Shown here one piece after another: positions 18,471 through 28,620 of a stretch of 64,000 nucleotides of DNA. Made by a program: the position numbers and the translations under genes. The stretch comes from Bradyrhizobium sp. AZCC 2262 (GTDB taxonomy: Bacteria; Pseudomonadota; Alphaproteobacteria; Rhizobiales; Xanthobacteraceae): positions 8,680,001 to 8,744,000 of the forward strand of contig NZ_JAZHRT010000001.1 of assembly GCF_036924535.1 (NCBI RefSeq). Reading direction: 5' to 3'. A model generated the notes under the pieces. It was not told the origin of the DNA. It searched no databases and saw only the letters and a list, made by a program, of their open reading frames with translations. Each line of letters opens with the position of its first letter. Within the stretch, counting starts at the first letter, position 1.

Positions 18471-18770
18471 TCAGCCGCCTGCTATGCCCGGATAAAGATC
18501 GTCCCAATTCGGATTGAGCTCTTCGATCAGTCGGATTTTCCAAGCTCGATTCCATTTCTTTAGTCGTTTCTCGCGAACTATCGCATTCTCAATATCATCG
18601 AACTGTTCGAAATAGACCAGTTTGTGAACGCCATATCGCTTCGTGAAGCCTTTCATGAGTTCGAGACGATGCTCACCAACCCGTCGGATGAGGTCATTCG
18701 TCACGCCGATGTAAAGTGTGCCGCCGATGCGGCTGGCGAGAATGTAGACGTAGTAGCTGCGTGCTCCCAT
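18471..18770 (-). CDS. GIY-YIG domain protein (UPF0213/YhbQ type)
   Basis: This 99-residue single-domain protein has the signature YYVYILASRIGGTLYIGVTN (the GIY-YIG pair appears as YVY and LYIG), the RVGEHRLELMKGFTKRYGVH segment, and the late Glu in AIVREKRLKKWNRAWK. Such stand-alone proteins are predicted structure-specific nucleases. They are numerous in rhizobial genomes and often flanked by palindromic repeats, as here (18343 and about 18781). A cellular function is not established. Confidence 0.88.
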   Translation of the reverse strand: MGARSYYVYILASRIGGTLYIGVTNDLIRRVGEHRLELMKGFTKRYGVHKLVYFEQFDDIENAIVREKRLKKWNRAWKIRLIEELNPNWDDLYPGIAGG

Positions 18771-18839
18771 CTGCCGTCTCTGGAATACTGGGTCGCCCGG
18801 TCAAGCCGGGCGATTTTTGTCGCTGCAGCCCAAGAAATA

Positions 18840-20048
18840 CTACTCCCCCGCCTGCAGCTTGCGCGGGGCGGGGAACAGTTCGGCCGTCTCACTCTTGACG
18901 AAGCGCGGCACTTCCACCGGCGCATCGGTCTTGCTGAAATCGAGTTCCTCGATTCGCCCGGCGCGCTTCTCGATCTTGTCGGCGGAAATCAATATCTGCC
19001 GAACGTCCTCGTTGACGTCGCCAAAATGCTTCTGCAGCTTCAGCACGCGCTCGCGCAGGCGCCCCAGATCGTCGCCGAGGTTGAGCACCTCGGTGCGGAT
19101 CTGGTCGGCGGCATCGCGCATGCGCGCGTCTTTCAAAATCTGCTGCATCACCTGGATCGCCAGCATCAAGAGCGAGGGCGACACCAGCACGACGCGGGCG
19201 CGGTAGGCCTTCTGGATCACGTCGTCAAAACCGTCGTGGATTTCGGCATAGACCGATTCCGACGGCACGAACATCAGCGCGGTATCCTGGGTCTCGCCGG
19301 TGATCAGATATTTCTCGGCGATATCGTTGACGTGTTTCATCACGTCGTTGCGCAGGCGCTGGGTGGCGAATTTGCGCTCCTCGTCGCTGCGCGCGTCGTG
19401 CAGCGCGGTCATCGCTTCCAGCGGAAATTTCGCGTCGATGCAAAGCGGGCGCTGGTCGGGCAGGAACACCACGCAATCCGGCCGCTTGCCTGATGAGAGC
19501 GTATACTGGAACTCGTAGGAGCCCTGCGGCATGCCGTCCTGCACGATCGCTTCCATCCGCGCCTGGCCGAACGCGCCGCGCGACTGCTTGTTGGCGAGCA
19601 CGTCGCGCAACGTGGTCACTTGAGACGTCAGGTCGGTGAGGTTCTTGTGCGCGTTGTCGATGATGCCAAGCCGCTCGTGCAGCACACGCAGGCTGTCCAT
19701 GGTGTGGCGCGTGGTCGCTTCCATCGACTGGCCGACGCGGTGCGTCACCGAATCCAGCCGCTCGTTGACCGCGCGCGCCATCTCGGCCTGGCGGCCGGCC
19801 AGCGATTGGGCCATGGCGTCCACCCGGCCGGTCGACTCACTCTGCGCCCGCAGCATCTCGCTCAAGCGCTCTTCCAACTCGTCGGCGCGGATCGCCTGCG
19901 CCATCGCCAGTTCCGCACCCCGGCGGCCGGAGCGGGCAATGACGATGGCAATCGTCAGCAGCAGCAGCAAAGCGAGCACGCCAAAACCTGCCAGCGCCTC
20001 GCCGACGTGAATCGGCAGATCGCCGACGATGAAGAGAATTTCATTCAT
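18840..20048 (-). CDS. rmuC: DNA recombination protein RmuC
   Basis: This 402-residue protein has an N-terminal membrane segment (about residues 15-36), a long coiled coil rich in Glu/Arg (residues 40-150), and a nuclease-like RmuC domain with VVFLPDQRPLCIDAKFPLEA and the ALMFVPSESVYAEIHD motif. RmuC limits inverted-repeat rearrangements in E. coli and has a predicted restriction-endonuclease fold. The ATG at 20048 (MNEILFIVGDLP) is preferred; the longer frame upstream has no domain content. Confidence 0.9.
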   Translation of the reverse strand: MNEILFIVGDLPIHVGEALAGFGVLALLLLLTIAIVIARSGRRGAELAMAQAIRADELEERLSEMLRAQSESTGRVDAMAQSLAGRQAEMARAVNERLDSVTHRVGQSMEATTRHTMDSLRVLHERLGIIDNAHKNLTDLTSQVTTLRDVLANKQSRGAFGQARMEAIVQDGMPQGSYEFQYTLSSGKRPDCVVFLPDQRPLCIDAKFPLEAMTALHDARSDEERKFATQRLRNDVMKHVNDIAEKYLITGETQDTALMFVPSESVYAEIHDGFDDVIQKAYRARVVLVSPSLLMLAIQVMQQILKDARMRDAADQIRTEVLNLGDDLGRLRERVLKLQKHFGDVNEDVRQILISADKIEKRAGRIEELDFSKTDAPVEVPRFVKSETAELFPAPRKLQAGE

Positions 20049-20219
20049 GCCCGACTTGTAGCCCGATTCGCCGGCTTTCGCGAACGAAGAGGGAACATTT
20101 ATGGTAAATGAGGGATTAATTTTCGTGGTTAACGCCGCCTTAAAAATCATGGTTAAGGCCGCCTTAACGGAGGCCCCGGCGCATTGACCGCGACAAATCA
20201 GCAGCTTAAATCGCGCGCT

Positions 20220-20747
20220 ATGGCCTTAAGAGAAATCATCATCCTGCCGGACAAGCAATTGCGGCTTGTCTCCAAGCCCGTCGAGAAGGTGACGACGGAG
20301 ATCCGCAAGCTCGCCGACGATATGTTCGAGACCATGTACGACGCGCCCGGCATTGGGCTCGCGGCGATCCAGGTCGCGCAGCCCTTGCGGCTGATCACCA
20401 TGGACCTCGCCAAGAAGGACGAGAACGGCGAGACCAAGCCGAGGCCGCGGGTGTTCATCAATCCGGAAATCATCTCCTCGTCCGAGGAATTGTCGGTCTA
20501 CGAAGAAGGCTGCCTTTCGATCCCCGAATATTACGAGGAGGTCGAGCGCCCGGCGCAGGTTCGCATCCGCTTCACCGATCTCGACGGCAAGGTGCACGAA
20601 GAGGACGCCGACGGCCTGTTCGCCACCTGCATCCAGCACGAGATCGACCACCTCAACGGCGTGCTGTTCGTGGACTATCTGTCGAAGCTGAAGCGCGACC
20701 GCGTGATGAAGAAATTTACCAAGGCCGCCAAGCGCGCGGCGGAGTAA
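20220..20747 (+). CDS. def: Peptide deformylase
   Basis: This 175-residue metallo-deformylase removes the N-formyl group from new proteins. All three motifs are present: [25 protein letters not shown] (metal Cys) and [12 protein letters not shown] (metal His pair with catalytic Glu). The ATG at 20220 gives the usual N-terminus [19 protein letters not shown]. An in-frame TTG at 20184 has a better GGAGG site (10 bases upstream) and could add 12 residues. It precedes fmt, the partner formyltransferase, with a palindromic repeat between. Confidence 0.93.
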   Translation: MALREIIILPDKQLRLVSKPVEKVTTEIRKLADDMFETMYDAPGIGLAAIQVAQPLRLITMDLAKKDENGETKPRPRVFINPEIISSSEELSVYEEGCLSIPEYYEEVERPAQVRIRFTDLDGKVHEEDADGLFATCIQHEIDHLNGVLFVDYLSKLKRDRVMKKFTKAAKRAAE

Positions 20748-20763
20748 TTCGCGATTCTCTCAG

Positions 20764-20853
20764 CCGTCATGGCCGGGCTCGTCCCGGCCATCCACGTCCT
20801 TCGCGCCAGGAAGGAAGAACGTGGATACCCGGGACAAGCCCGGGCATGACGGA
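20764..20853. repeat. Palindromic repeat between def and fmt
   Basis: Left arm CCGTCATGGCCGGGCTCGTC ... ATCCACGTCC; right arm ACGTGGATACCCGGGACAAG ... GGGCATGACGG. It shares the ACGTGGAT variant with 13148. It separates two genes that are usually tightly linked, so it may tune their relative expression by RNA processing. Confidence 0.72.
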
Positions 20854-20885
20854 TAGACCTAGCTCAGAACGGGTTCGTCCGCGCC

Positions 20886-21818
20886 ATGTCCCTCCGCCTG
20901 ATCTTCATGGGCACGCCCGATTTCGCGGTGCCGACGCTGCTGGAACTCGTCGCCCACGGCCACGAGGTCGTGGCCGTCTACACCCGCGCGCCGAAGCCGG
21001 CGGGGCGCGGCATGAAGCTGCAGCCGACGCCAGTCGAACAGGAAGCGCGGCGGCTCGGGATTCCCGTGCTGACGCCGACGACGCTGAAGACCCCGGAAGC
21101 GCTCGACGAATTTCGCGCGCACCATGCCGATGCGGCCGTCGTCGTCGCCTACGGCATGATCCTGCCGCAGGCCATCCTCGATGCGCCACCGCTCGGCTGC
21201 TTCAACCTGCATGCCTCGCTGCTGCCGCGCTGGCGTGGCGCCGCGCCGATCAACCGCGCGATCATGGCAGGTGATGCCGAGAGCGGCGTGATGGTGATGA
21301 AGATGGATATAGGCCTCGACACCGGCGATGTCGCGATGGCCGAGCGGCTGGCGATCACGGACACCATGACCGCCGCCGATCTGCATGATGCGCTGGCGCC
21401 GCTCGGCGCCGACTTGATGGTGCGCGCGATGGGTGGGCTCGCTCGCGGCGGGCTGCAACTCCAGAAACAGAGCGAAGACGGCGTCACCTACGCGGCCAAG
21501 ATCGAGAAGGCCGAAGCGCGGATCGACTGGACGCGGCCCGCGCGCGAAGTGCTGCGGCACATTCACGGGCTGTCACCGTTTCCCGGCGCCTGGTGCGAGC
21601 TGCCGGCGGAAGCGGAACCGGTACGCCTCAAGATATTGCGCTGTGAGCTCGTCAACGGCTCGGGTGCGCCCGGCGACGTGCTTGACGACAATCTTGCCAT
21701 CGCCTGCGGCGACCGCGCCATTCGTATCATCGAGCTGCAGCGCGCCGGCAAGGCGCCGATGAAGGCCGCGGAATTCCTGCGTGGCACGGCACTGAAGCCT
21801 CCCGCGCGGCTAAACTGA
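20886..21818 (+). CDS. fmt: Methionyl-tRNA formyltransferase
   Basis: This 310-residue enzyme formylates Met-tRNAi with 10-formyl-THF. The N-terminal Rossmann domain ([17 protein letters not shown]) carries the catalytic set in [19 protein letters not shown] (Asn and His), and the DTGDV segment supplies the Asp. The C-terminal OB-like domain ([20 protein letters not shown]) recognises the tRNA. Length is normal. The stop overlaps the truA start by one base (TGATG), so the pair is translationally coupled. Confidence 0.95.
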   Translation: MSLRLIFMGTPDFAVPTLLELVAHGHEVVAVYTRAPKPAGRGMKLQPTPVEQEARRLGIPVLTPTTLKTPEALDEFRAHHADAAVVVAYGMILPQAILDAPPLGCFNLHASLLPRWRGAAPINRAIMAGDAESGVMVMKMDIGLDTGDVAMAERLAITDTMTAADLHDALAPLGADLMVRAMGGLARGGLQLQKQSEDGVTYAAKIEKAEARIDWTRPAREVLRHIHGLSPFPGAWCELPAEAEPVRLKILRCELVNGSGAPGDVLDDNLAIACGDRAIRIIELQRAGKAPMKAAEFLRGTALKPPARLN

Positions 21819-22555
21819 TGCCCCGCTACAAACTCATCATCGAATATGACGGCACGCCGTTCTCGGGCTGGCAGATCCAGGACAACGCGCCGACCGTGCA
21901 GAGCGCGCTGGAGACGGCGGTAAAGGCGATCTGCGGCGAGGACGTGCGCGTCCATGGCTCGGGGCGCACCGATGCCGGGGTGCATGCGCTGGCGCAGGTC
22001 GCGCATTGCGATATCGAAAAGCCGTTTCCGCCAGGGCGGCTGCGCGATGGGCTGAACGCGCATCTGCGTCCGCATCCGATTGGCGTGCTCTCGGCGGAAA
22101 TCGTTGCCGATGATTTCGAAGCGCGTTTCTCCGCCAAAAGGCGTCACTACCGCTACCGCATCACCAACCACCGCGCCAATCTCGCGCTCGACATCAAGCG
22201 AAGCTGGCGGATACCGCGTCATCTCGATACGGACGCGATGCACATCGCCGCCCAACGCCTGCTCGGCAAGCACGATTTCACGACCTTTCGCGACACCGAA
22301 TGCCAGGCGAAATCGCCGGAGAAGACACTCGACCAGCTCGACGTGATCAGGGACGGCGACGAGGTTTCGATCCTCACCTCCGCGCGGTCGTTCCTGCACA
22401 GCCAGGTGCGCTCGATGGTTGGCTCGCTGGTCTGGGTCGGCGAAGGCCGCTGGAGCGCCGACGACCTCGCCGCCGCACTCGCCGCGCGCAACCGCGCCGC
22501 CTGCGGCCCCGTGGCGCCGCCGGAGGGGCTCTATCTGGTGCGGGTGGAGTATTGA
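21818..22555 (+). CDS. truA: tRNA pseudouridine synthase A
   Basis: This 245-residue enzyme makes pseudouridine at positions 38-40 of the anticodon arm. The catalytic Asp is in [17 protein letters not shown], preceded by the [12 protein letters not shown] strand and followed by RHYRYRI and [13 protein letters not shown] motifs. The start ATG overlaps the fmt stop. A strong hairpin follows the stop at 22566. Confidence 0.95.
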   Translation: MPRYKLIIEYDGTPFSGWQIQDNAPTVQSALETAVKAICGEDVRVHGSGRTDAGVHALAQVAHCDIEKPFPPGRLRDGLNAHLRPHPIGVLSAEIVADDFEARFSAKRRHYRYRITNHRANLALDIKRSWRIPRHLDTDAMHIAAQRLLGKHDFTTFRDTECQAKSPEKTLDQLDVIRDGDEVSILTSARSFLHSQVRSMVGSLVWVGEGRWSADDLAAALAARNRAACGPVAPPEGLYLVRVEY

Positions 22556-22565
22556 TTCAGTGATC

Positions 22566-22594
22566 TGCAGAAGCGGCTCTCAACCGCTTCTGCA
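22566..22594. terminator. Bidirectional hairpin after truA
   Basis: A perfect 11-bp stem TGCAGAAGCGG/CCGCTTCTGCA with a seven-base CTCTCAA loop lies 10 bases after the truA stop and 18 bases from the end of the convergent gene at 22612. Only short T runs flank it, but its position between convergent genes fits a shared terminator. Confidence 0.65.
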
Positions 22595-22611
22595 TTGCTG
22601 AGACTCGTCCC

Positions 22612-23322
22612 TCATTTCCGATCAAGCCCGCCCAACTTCGTCAGGCAACGATCCCGAAGCCCCGCCATTTCACCGGAGAGACTATCGCGGTTACGGAATC
22701 CGAGCCGGCGACCTTCATGCAGAATGCAGGTGCTGAGGAGAGTTTTTTCATCGATTTCACGAGCGCGAACCCCGAAGGAATTGATCAATCCAGAGAGCAT
22801 ACAGCCGTGCACATCGGATTTTTCGGATAGCAAGACAATCGTCAGGAAAATGTCTTGCGCGTCGTCCGATCTTGTCGCCGTGAGGCATTTTATGTCGTCA
22901 ACGAGTCGATTCTCCAGATCGCCGATTATGTCATCCGGGATGCCCAAGCTGCGGAAAGCTTGCTTGTCGTTCTTGAGGCGGGTGAATACCTTTGTGTCGT
23001 GAAAGATCGCAATCGAAGAGCTCTTCTTTGGGGTGTGCTCTATCGTCAGCCCTGCCGCCACGGCTAAGCGATCGAGGCTCCTCTCAACCAGGGGACGCCT
23101 ATCAAGAGCGAGATCTCCAATGTCAAAGTAGTTAAACGAGGGATCGCTTCGCGAAAGGGCCACGACCTCGCCGGTCGCCTTGATGCGAGCCCAGACAAAG
23201 TCATCAAGAATCTGAATATCTTGAGTGTGGGCGGAAAAGCATCCAAAACTTGCGACCAGTGCTCCAACTGCCGACAAAATCCGGCGACGGCACATGTTGA
23301 GGTTGCTCTGCCTCGTGCTCAC
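22612..23322 (-). CDS. Secreted protein of unknown function coupled to dapE
   Basis: This 236-residue protein has a signal peptide ([20 protein letters not shown], mature from about residue 32) and several Cys. The pattern [11 protein letters not shown] followed by [20 protein letters not shown] recalls the DUF2927 group of putative secreted or lipoproteins; that match is tentative. A GTG start at 23322 overlaps the dapE stop as GTGA, so it is probably translated from the dapE message. It is visibly less GC-rich than dapE. Function unknown. Confidence 0.6.
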   Translation of the reverse strand: MSTRQSNLNMCRRRILSAVGALVASFGCFSAHTQDIQILDDFVWARIKATGEVVALSRSDPSFNYFDIGDLALDRRPLVERSLDRLAVAAGLTIEHTPKKSSSIAIFHDTKVFTRLKNDKQAFRSLGIPDDIIGDLENRLVDDIKCLTATRSDDAQDIFLTIVLLSEKSDVHGCMLSGLINSFGVRAREIDEKTLLSTCILHEGRRLGFRNRDSLSGEMAGLRDRCLTKLGGLDRK

Positions 23323-24473
23323 TCAAAATACCTGTCCAGCACTCCGCGATAGATCTTCGTCAGTTTCTCCAGATCCGACACCGGCGTGCGTTCGTCGATC
23401 TGGTGCATGGTCTGGCCGACCAGACCGAACTCGATCACCGGGCAATAGCCCGAGATAAAGCGCGCATCCGAGGTGCCGCCGGAGGTGGAGAGCTCCGGCT
23501 TGCGCCCCGTGACTTCCTCGATCGCGCTGACAGCGAGATCGGTCAAGGCGCCGGGTTTTGTCACGAACACGTTTGAGTTGGAATATTCCCAGACGATACG
23601 GGCGCGGATGCGGTTGCCGCAGGCTTTGGCCAGGCGTTCCTCGACCAGCGCGCGCAGCGTCTCCTGGGTGTGGTTGTCGTTGAAGCGGATGTTGAACTTT
23701 GCGCGCGCCTGCCCGGGGATCACATTGCTTGCGGTGTTGCCGACGTCGACGGACGTGAATTCGAGGTTGGAAGCCTGAAACTGCGCGCTGCCGTGATCGA
23801 GCGGCTCGTCGGAGAGCGCCACGATCAGCCGCGAAATATCCGGCACTGGATTGGCCGCGCGGTGCGGATAGGCGACGTGGCCCTGCACGCCGTCGACATA
23901 GAGCGTACCGGATTGCGAGCCGCGGCGGCCGATCTTGATGCAGTCGCCTAAGACCTCAACATTGGAAGGTTCGCCCAGCACGCAATGATCGAATTTCTCG
24001 CCGCGCTCGGCGCACCATTTCAACAGCTTGATGGTCCCGTTGACGGAAATGTCCTCCTCGTCGCCGGTGATCAGAAACGAGATCGAGCCCTTCGGCTTGC
24101 CGCCGACGTCGGCGAGATATTGCAGCACCGCCGCGACGCTGCAGGCGATGCCGCCCTTCATATCGACCGCGCCGCGGCCATAGAGGAAACCGTCCTTCAC
24201 CTCGCCCGAGAACGCGCCGAGCGTCCACGCGGTTTCGTCGCCGGGCGGCACCACGTCGGTATGTCCGGCAAAGGTGATGTGCGGCGCGCTGTCGCCGATG
24301 CGGGCGTAGAGGTTGTCGATGTCCGATGTGCCGGGCTCGCCGAAGGTGACGCGATGCACCTCGAAGCCGGCGTCCTTCAGCAGGCGTTCGAGGACGCCGA
24401 GCGCGCCGGCATCGGCAGGAGTGACGGACGGGCAGCGGACGAGGTCGCGGGTAATGGTAACGGCGTCATTCAT
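23319..24473 (-). CDS. dapE: Succinyl-diaminopimelate desuccinylase
   Basis: This 384-residue M20 metallopeptidase hydrolyses N-succinyl-LL-DAP in lysine and peptidoglycan synthesis. Metal and catalytic residues lie in [16 protein letters not shown] (His, then Asp), [27 protein letters not shown] (catalytic Glu), GTSDARFI and the final [15 protein letters not shown]. The ATG at 24473 overlaps the upstream DUF805 gene by eight bases, and the end overlaps the next gene as GTGA, giving a three-gene operon. dapD lies 2.2 kb upstream on the same strand. Confidence 0.95.
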   Translation of the reverse strand: MNDAVTITRDLVRCPSVTPADAGALGVLERLLKDAGFEVHRVTFGEPGTSDIDNLYARIGDSAPHITFAGHTDVVPPGDETAWTLGAFSGEVKDGFLYGRGAVDMKGGIACSVAAVLQYLADVGGKPKGSISFLITGDEEDISVNGTIKLLKWCAERGEKFDHCVLGEPSNVEVLGDCIKIGRRGSQSGTLYVDGVQGHVAYPHRAANPVPDISRLIVALSDEPLDHGSAQFQASNLEFTSVDVGNTASNVIPGQARAKFNIRFNDNHTQETLRALVEERLAKACGNRIRARIVWEYSNSNVFVTKPGALTDLAVSAIEEVTGRKPELSTSGGTSDARFISGYCPVIEFGLVGQTMHQIDERTPVSDLEKLTKIYRGVLDRYFE

Positions 24474-25083
24474 ACCCCGGCTTAACACGCCAAACCGGCG
24501 GCGGGCCAGCCTTGTGCGGCACCATTTCGATCTCGCTCTGCTGGTCCCACGGCGGCCGCGTATCGGGCCGCGGCTTCGGTGCAAGCGGGTCGGCGCCGAA
24601 CCGGTTGGTCTTACGCGAGCCCTTCAGACAGTACATCTCGATGAAGCCCCACAGGTAGAGCGCACCCGTGGCAAACGCGAGCGGCAGGTCGGCAGGTGAA
24701 TCCGGAAGCCGGTCTGCAAACTGGTTGTAGAGGCCGGGCACCGCGAAGAACGGCACCATCCACCAGCCGCTCTTGTCGCGGTCATGCAGCCTCTTGATGG
24801 AGATCGCGAAATAGACCCACATCAGCGGCGATGTCACGAACAGCTTGACGACGAGCCGGGGCAGGTCGGCCCATGTCAGCGACCGGTACGCTTCGGGATC
24901 GACGAGCTTGAAGAGATCCGAGGCGCCGAAATGGAAGGCTGTGCCGCCGCCGAACAGGCTGTGGATCGCAGCGATCGCCGTCCCCACCGCCATCATCAGC
25001 GCCAAGAGCACCAGCCCCGCGAGCCACAATTTGGCGCGGTTGATACGGCCGTCAAAGCGGAACAGGTACCAGGTCCAGTCCAT
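24466..25083 (-). CDS. DUF805 inner-membrane protein
   Basis: This 205-residue protein starts [20 protein letters not shown], the DUF805 hallmark (FxGRxxRxxFW-like). It has four hydrophobic segments with a conserved [12 protein letters not shown] loop. The C-terminal ~45 residues are proline- and charge-rich ([14 protein letters not shown]). Function of the family is unknown. It starts at the ATG at 25083 with a GGAG site and overlaps dapE, as seen in related genomes' dapE operons. Confidence 0.85.
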   Translation of the reverse strand: MDWTWYLFRFDGRINRAKLWLAGLVLLALMMAVGTAIAAIHSLFGGGTAFHFGASDLFKLVDPEAYRSLTWADLPRLVVKLFVTSPLMWVYFAISIKRLHDRDKSGWWMVPFFAVPGLYNQFADRLPDSPADLPLAFATGALYLWGFIEMYCLKGSRKTNRFGADPLAPKPRPDTRPPWDQQSEIEMVPHKAGPPPVWRVKPGYE

Positions 25084-25154
25084 GCGAAACTCCGCAGCCG
25101 CGGCAAACCGCGGCTCCGGACATTGGTCGCATGGGCGGCCGATCGGTTCGAACG

Positions 25155-26489
25155 CTACCGCTCGACCCGGTAGACCCGCTGGCCGTCGATGACGAGAACT
25201 TGCCCGTCATCCGCTGCCGGCGCCGCAGCGCTCGGCGCGGGCATAGCGAGCGGCCCAGGGCCGGCCGTAGGCCGCGGCTGTGGTGCCACGAAGCCGTCCT
25301 TCGCCTGCTTCCACATCTGGAAGTTCTGGATGCCGTTGGATATCTGCAGATTGTAATCCGTGCCGATCGAGCGTTGATCGAGACTATTTCCTGCCGGCAT
25401 GTTTCCAAACCAAGGCATCGGATCAATGACCGGAGCGGGCGGTGGTCGTTGAGTAGGGGGAAGTATACTGGTTCGCGCCGGTACTTCCGCCGTCATGTGG
25501 CACGAGAGACAGGATGATATGGGGTTATCGACGGGGCCGTTGAGCCTACCGAGATAGCCGAGATGCTGCGGGGTCCGCAGGTCGGGATTGATCCAGCTCT
25601 GCGTCACCCGCTTTCCGGCGTCGAACGCCGCCTGATTGAGGTCGGGATCATTGCCCCACATCACGCCGACCGGCACCATCCGCTCCCACCAGCCAGCGCC
25701 GCCGCGGCTGCCATCGTAGGAATAGGTTGCGAACACCCATCCGGTTTCAGTGGCGCGCCTGTCCCTGATCGCCAGGTCCATTTGCAGCAAACGGACCTTC
25801 TGGATCGATCGCGCGGTGCCGGTCGTACATCGCGTATCGCCCGCGGTCAGCGTGTTGATATTGGCGTCCCATTCCAGCGTGTCGTTCAGGTAGGGAACCT
25901 GATCGAGGGATGCGGCGGTAAACAACAACTTGGCGGCGACAGTCCCCTCGGGAAACAGCGCCTTGAGGGGATCGGGCGCGTCGGGATTGGCCCAGACTTG
26001 CCCGAGAACATAGCCGCCCGGCGCATTGAGAAAGCCGACCGCCCAATTCTGCGCGCATACGGTTTGTTGCGGTCCAAGTTCGCCCGTTTCCCCCGGCCGC
26101 GGCGCCGGCGTGAAGCGTTCACGCGTCAGACCTCTGACGAACTCGCGGCCCTTCTCGCCAGAATGCATCCACGGTGCGTGGTACCAGGGCCGGACGGCAT
26201 TGTTCTGGACAGCCCAGTCGACTTCGCGGTTGCCTTCCTGCACGTAGTCGAAGACCGCCTTGATGTACTCTGCCGGCTTGGTATGGAAATCGATCTGCTG
26301 CCAGGGATAGGTCGGCGCAGGTGTTGCTTTCGATGGGTCGATGGTCGGGAATTGCTGACTCAACCGGAAAACGGGTCCGCGCCAGTTCGCCGGCACCGGA
26401 TCATGCGAATCTGGAAAGGTGCCGGCTACAGCCGTGGCTGGAACGGCAAAAGCCAAGAACGTCGCACCGAGCAAGATGCATCTGTGCAT
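25155..26489 (-). CDS. Secreted c-type cytochrome-like protein, one haem site
   Basis: This 444-residue protein has a signal peptide (ILLGATFLAFAVPATAVAG) and one CLSCH motif at about residues 326-330, so one covalently bound haem c is likely in the periplasm. No further domain was recognised; the N-terminal ~300 residues contain WKxD-like and QQxDFHTKPAEY segments and many Trp, suggesting a large enzyme-like or redox-partner domain. The C-terminal 40 residues are Ala/Pro-rich. A GGGAG site precedes the ATG at 26489. No cytochrome-maturation or oxidase genes are adjacent, so its electron partners are unknown. Confidence 0.7.
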   Translation of the reverse strand: MHRCILLGATFLAFAVPATAVAGTFPDSHDPVPANWRGPVFRLSQQFPTIDPSKATPAPTYPWQQIDFHTKPAEYIKAVFDYVQEGNREVDWAVQNNAVRPWYHAPWMHSGEKGREFVRGLTRERFTPAPRPGETGELGPQQTVCAQNWAVGFLNAPGGYVLGQVWANPDAPDPLKALFPEGTVAAKLLFTAASLDQVPYLNDTLEWDANINTLTAGDTRCTTGTARSIQKVRLLQMDLAIRDRRATETGWVFATYSYDGSRGGAGWWERMVPVGVMWGNDPDLNQAAFDAGKRVTQSWINPDLRTPQHLGYLGRLNGPVDNPISSCLSCHMTAEVPARTSILPPTQRPPPAPVIDPMPWFGNMPAGNSLDQRSIGTDYNLQISNGIQNFQMWKQAKDGFVAPQPRPTAGPGPLAMPAPSAAAPAADDGQVLVIDGQRVYRVER

Positions 26490-26726
26490 GGGAAATCTCC
26501 CGCTAAAATAAACTTTGCTAAAATAATCGATCTATAATTGCATCTTCGCGCCTGCTACTCCAGCGCGAAGAGCACTGCGCACGGAGGATTGATCGGCGGA
26601 CGGCAGCGTCGTCGCGGGGGATAACCTGTGCTGCAAAAGTTTTCGCGCGTCCCGCCTCAAATGGCGGGGCGCGGCGTGTTCGGATCGAATGAAAGCCTGG
26701 TTCTGTTTCCCGGAGCCGGTCGTGCC

Positions 26727-27572
<846 letters not shown>

Positions 27573-27662
27573 CGGGATTTCCTTAGGCTTTCGGGCGAAG
27601 TTGACGGGCTTTTTCGGGATTTGGGAGGGGAGAGTCAAGGCGGGATGTCGTCCCTGCGAAAG

Positions 27663-27757
27663 CCTCGTAGCCCGGATGGAGCGAAGCGCAATCCGGGACG
27701 GCTCTCCACTTGCGAGGGAGCCCCCGGATTGCGCTTCGCTCCATCCGGGCTACGAGG
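27663..27757. repeat. Long palindrome, second copy, overlapping a gene end
   Basis: Arms CCTCGTAGCCCGGATGGAGC... and ...GCTCCATCCGGGCTACGAGG are 35 bases each with a spacer of about 25 bases. It is the same family as 16830-16916. Its right arm runs into the 3' end of the HAD hydrolase gene and supplies that gene's TAG stop (27752-27750). Confidence 0.82.
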
Positions 27758-28448
27758 CGCTCAACCTCTGCAAAAACCCCGTCAAATCATCCGTGACATG
27801 ATCGACGTAGGCCGCATCGCGGCCTTCCAACTCCCAATCCTCGCGCACCACTTCCTTTGCGCCGTCAGGCACCACCAGCACCGTGGTCATGCCGAGCTGG
27901 TGCGGCACCACGAGGTTGCGGGCGAGATCCTCGAACATCGCCGATTTCGAGGGATCCACGCCATGGACGCGCAAAAATTTGTCGTAGGTCTGCGGCGCCG
28001 GCTTTGGTTCCAGTTCGGCGGCGATGATGTCGAACACCGCCTCGAAATGCGCAGCCAGACCGAGCCGTTCCAGCACCGCGCCGGCGTGATCGGTCGAGCC
28101 GTTGGTCAGGATCAGCTTGCGCCCGGGAAGCTTTGCGATCGCAGCCCCCATCGCCGGATTCGGCTCCAGCGGCGAGTGATCGATCTTGTGCACATAGGCC
28201 AGATAATCGTCGGCGTGCACGCCATGCTCGGTCATCATGCCGCGCATGCTGGTGCCGTAGCGGCGATAATAATCCTTCTGGATCACGCGGGCTTCTTCCG
28301 CGGAGATTTTCAGAAATGCACTGATGAACTCGCCGATCCGTGCGTCGACCTGCTGCCACAGATTGACGTGGTGCGGGTAGAGGGTGTTGTCGAGATCGAA
28401 CACCCAGGTCTCGATATGCGTGAAGGGGCGGGGCGAATTTGTTTTCAT
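27750..28448 (-). CDS. HAD superfamily pyrimidine 5'-nucleotidase (SDT1/PpnN-like)
   Basis: This 232-residue HAD phosphatase has motif I VFDLDNTLYPHHVNLW (two catalytic Asp), motif II ILTNGSTDHA, a Lys in ELEPKPAPQTYDKFL and motif IV in AMFEDLARNLVVPHQLG. The DLDNTLY form and cap helices match the pyrimidine 5'-nucleotidase group (yeast SDT1 type). The likely reaction is UMP or CMP dephosphorylation. The ATG at 28448 is chosen since upstream codons lie in a palindromic repeat. The last codons and stop are inside another repeat. Confidence 0.85.
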   Translation of the reverse strand: MKTNSPRPFTHIETWVFDLDNTLYPHHVNLWQQVDARIGEFISAFLKISAEEARVIQKDYYRRYGTSMRGMMTEHGVHADDYLAYVHKIDHSPLEPNPAMGAAIAKLPGRKLILTNGSTDHAGAVLERLGLAAHFEAVFDIIAAELEPKPAPQTYDKFLRVHGVDPSKSAMFEDLARNLVVPHQLGMTTVLVVPDGAKEVVREDWELEGRDAAYVDHVTDDLTGFLQRLSAS

Positions 28449-28460
28449 TTGCCGTCTCAA

Positions 28461-28609
28461 TCCGTCGTCCCTGCGAACGCAGGGACCCATACGCCGCGGC
28501 GGTTATTGGTGTGCACGGTGCTTGTCGCCTTTGGTCTTGGGTGGCGTCGTAACCAAAACTCAGTTCGGTGGTTATGGGTCCCCGCGTACGCGGGGACGAC
28601 GATAGAGTG
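28461..28609. repeat. Palindromic repeat between HAD and DUF1036 genes
   Basis: Outer arms CGTCGTCCCTGCGAACGCAG ... ACCCATACGCC and GTTATGGGTCCCCGCGTACG ... GGGGACGACG pair with each other. An inner 80-base spacer contains a further imperfect repeat (GCGGTTATTGGTG and CGGTGGTTATGGG). It is a third arm variant (CGTCGTCCC). Confidence 0.65.
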
Positions 28610-28620
28610 GTGCAGTCCCA

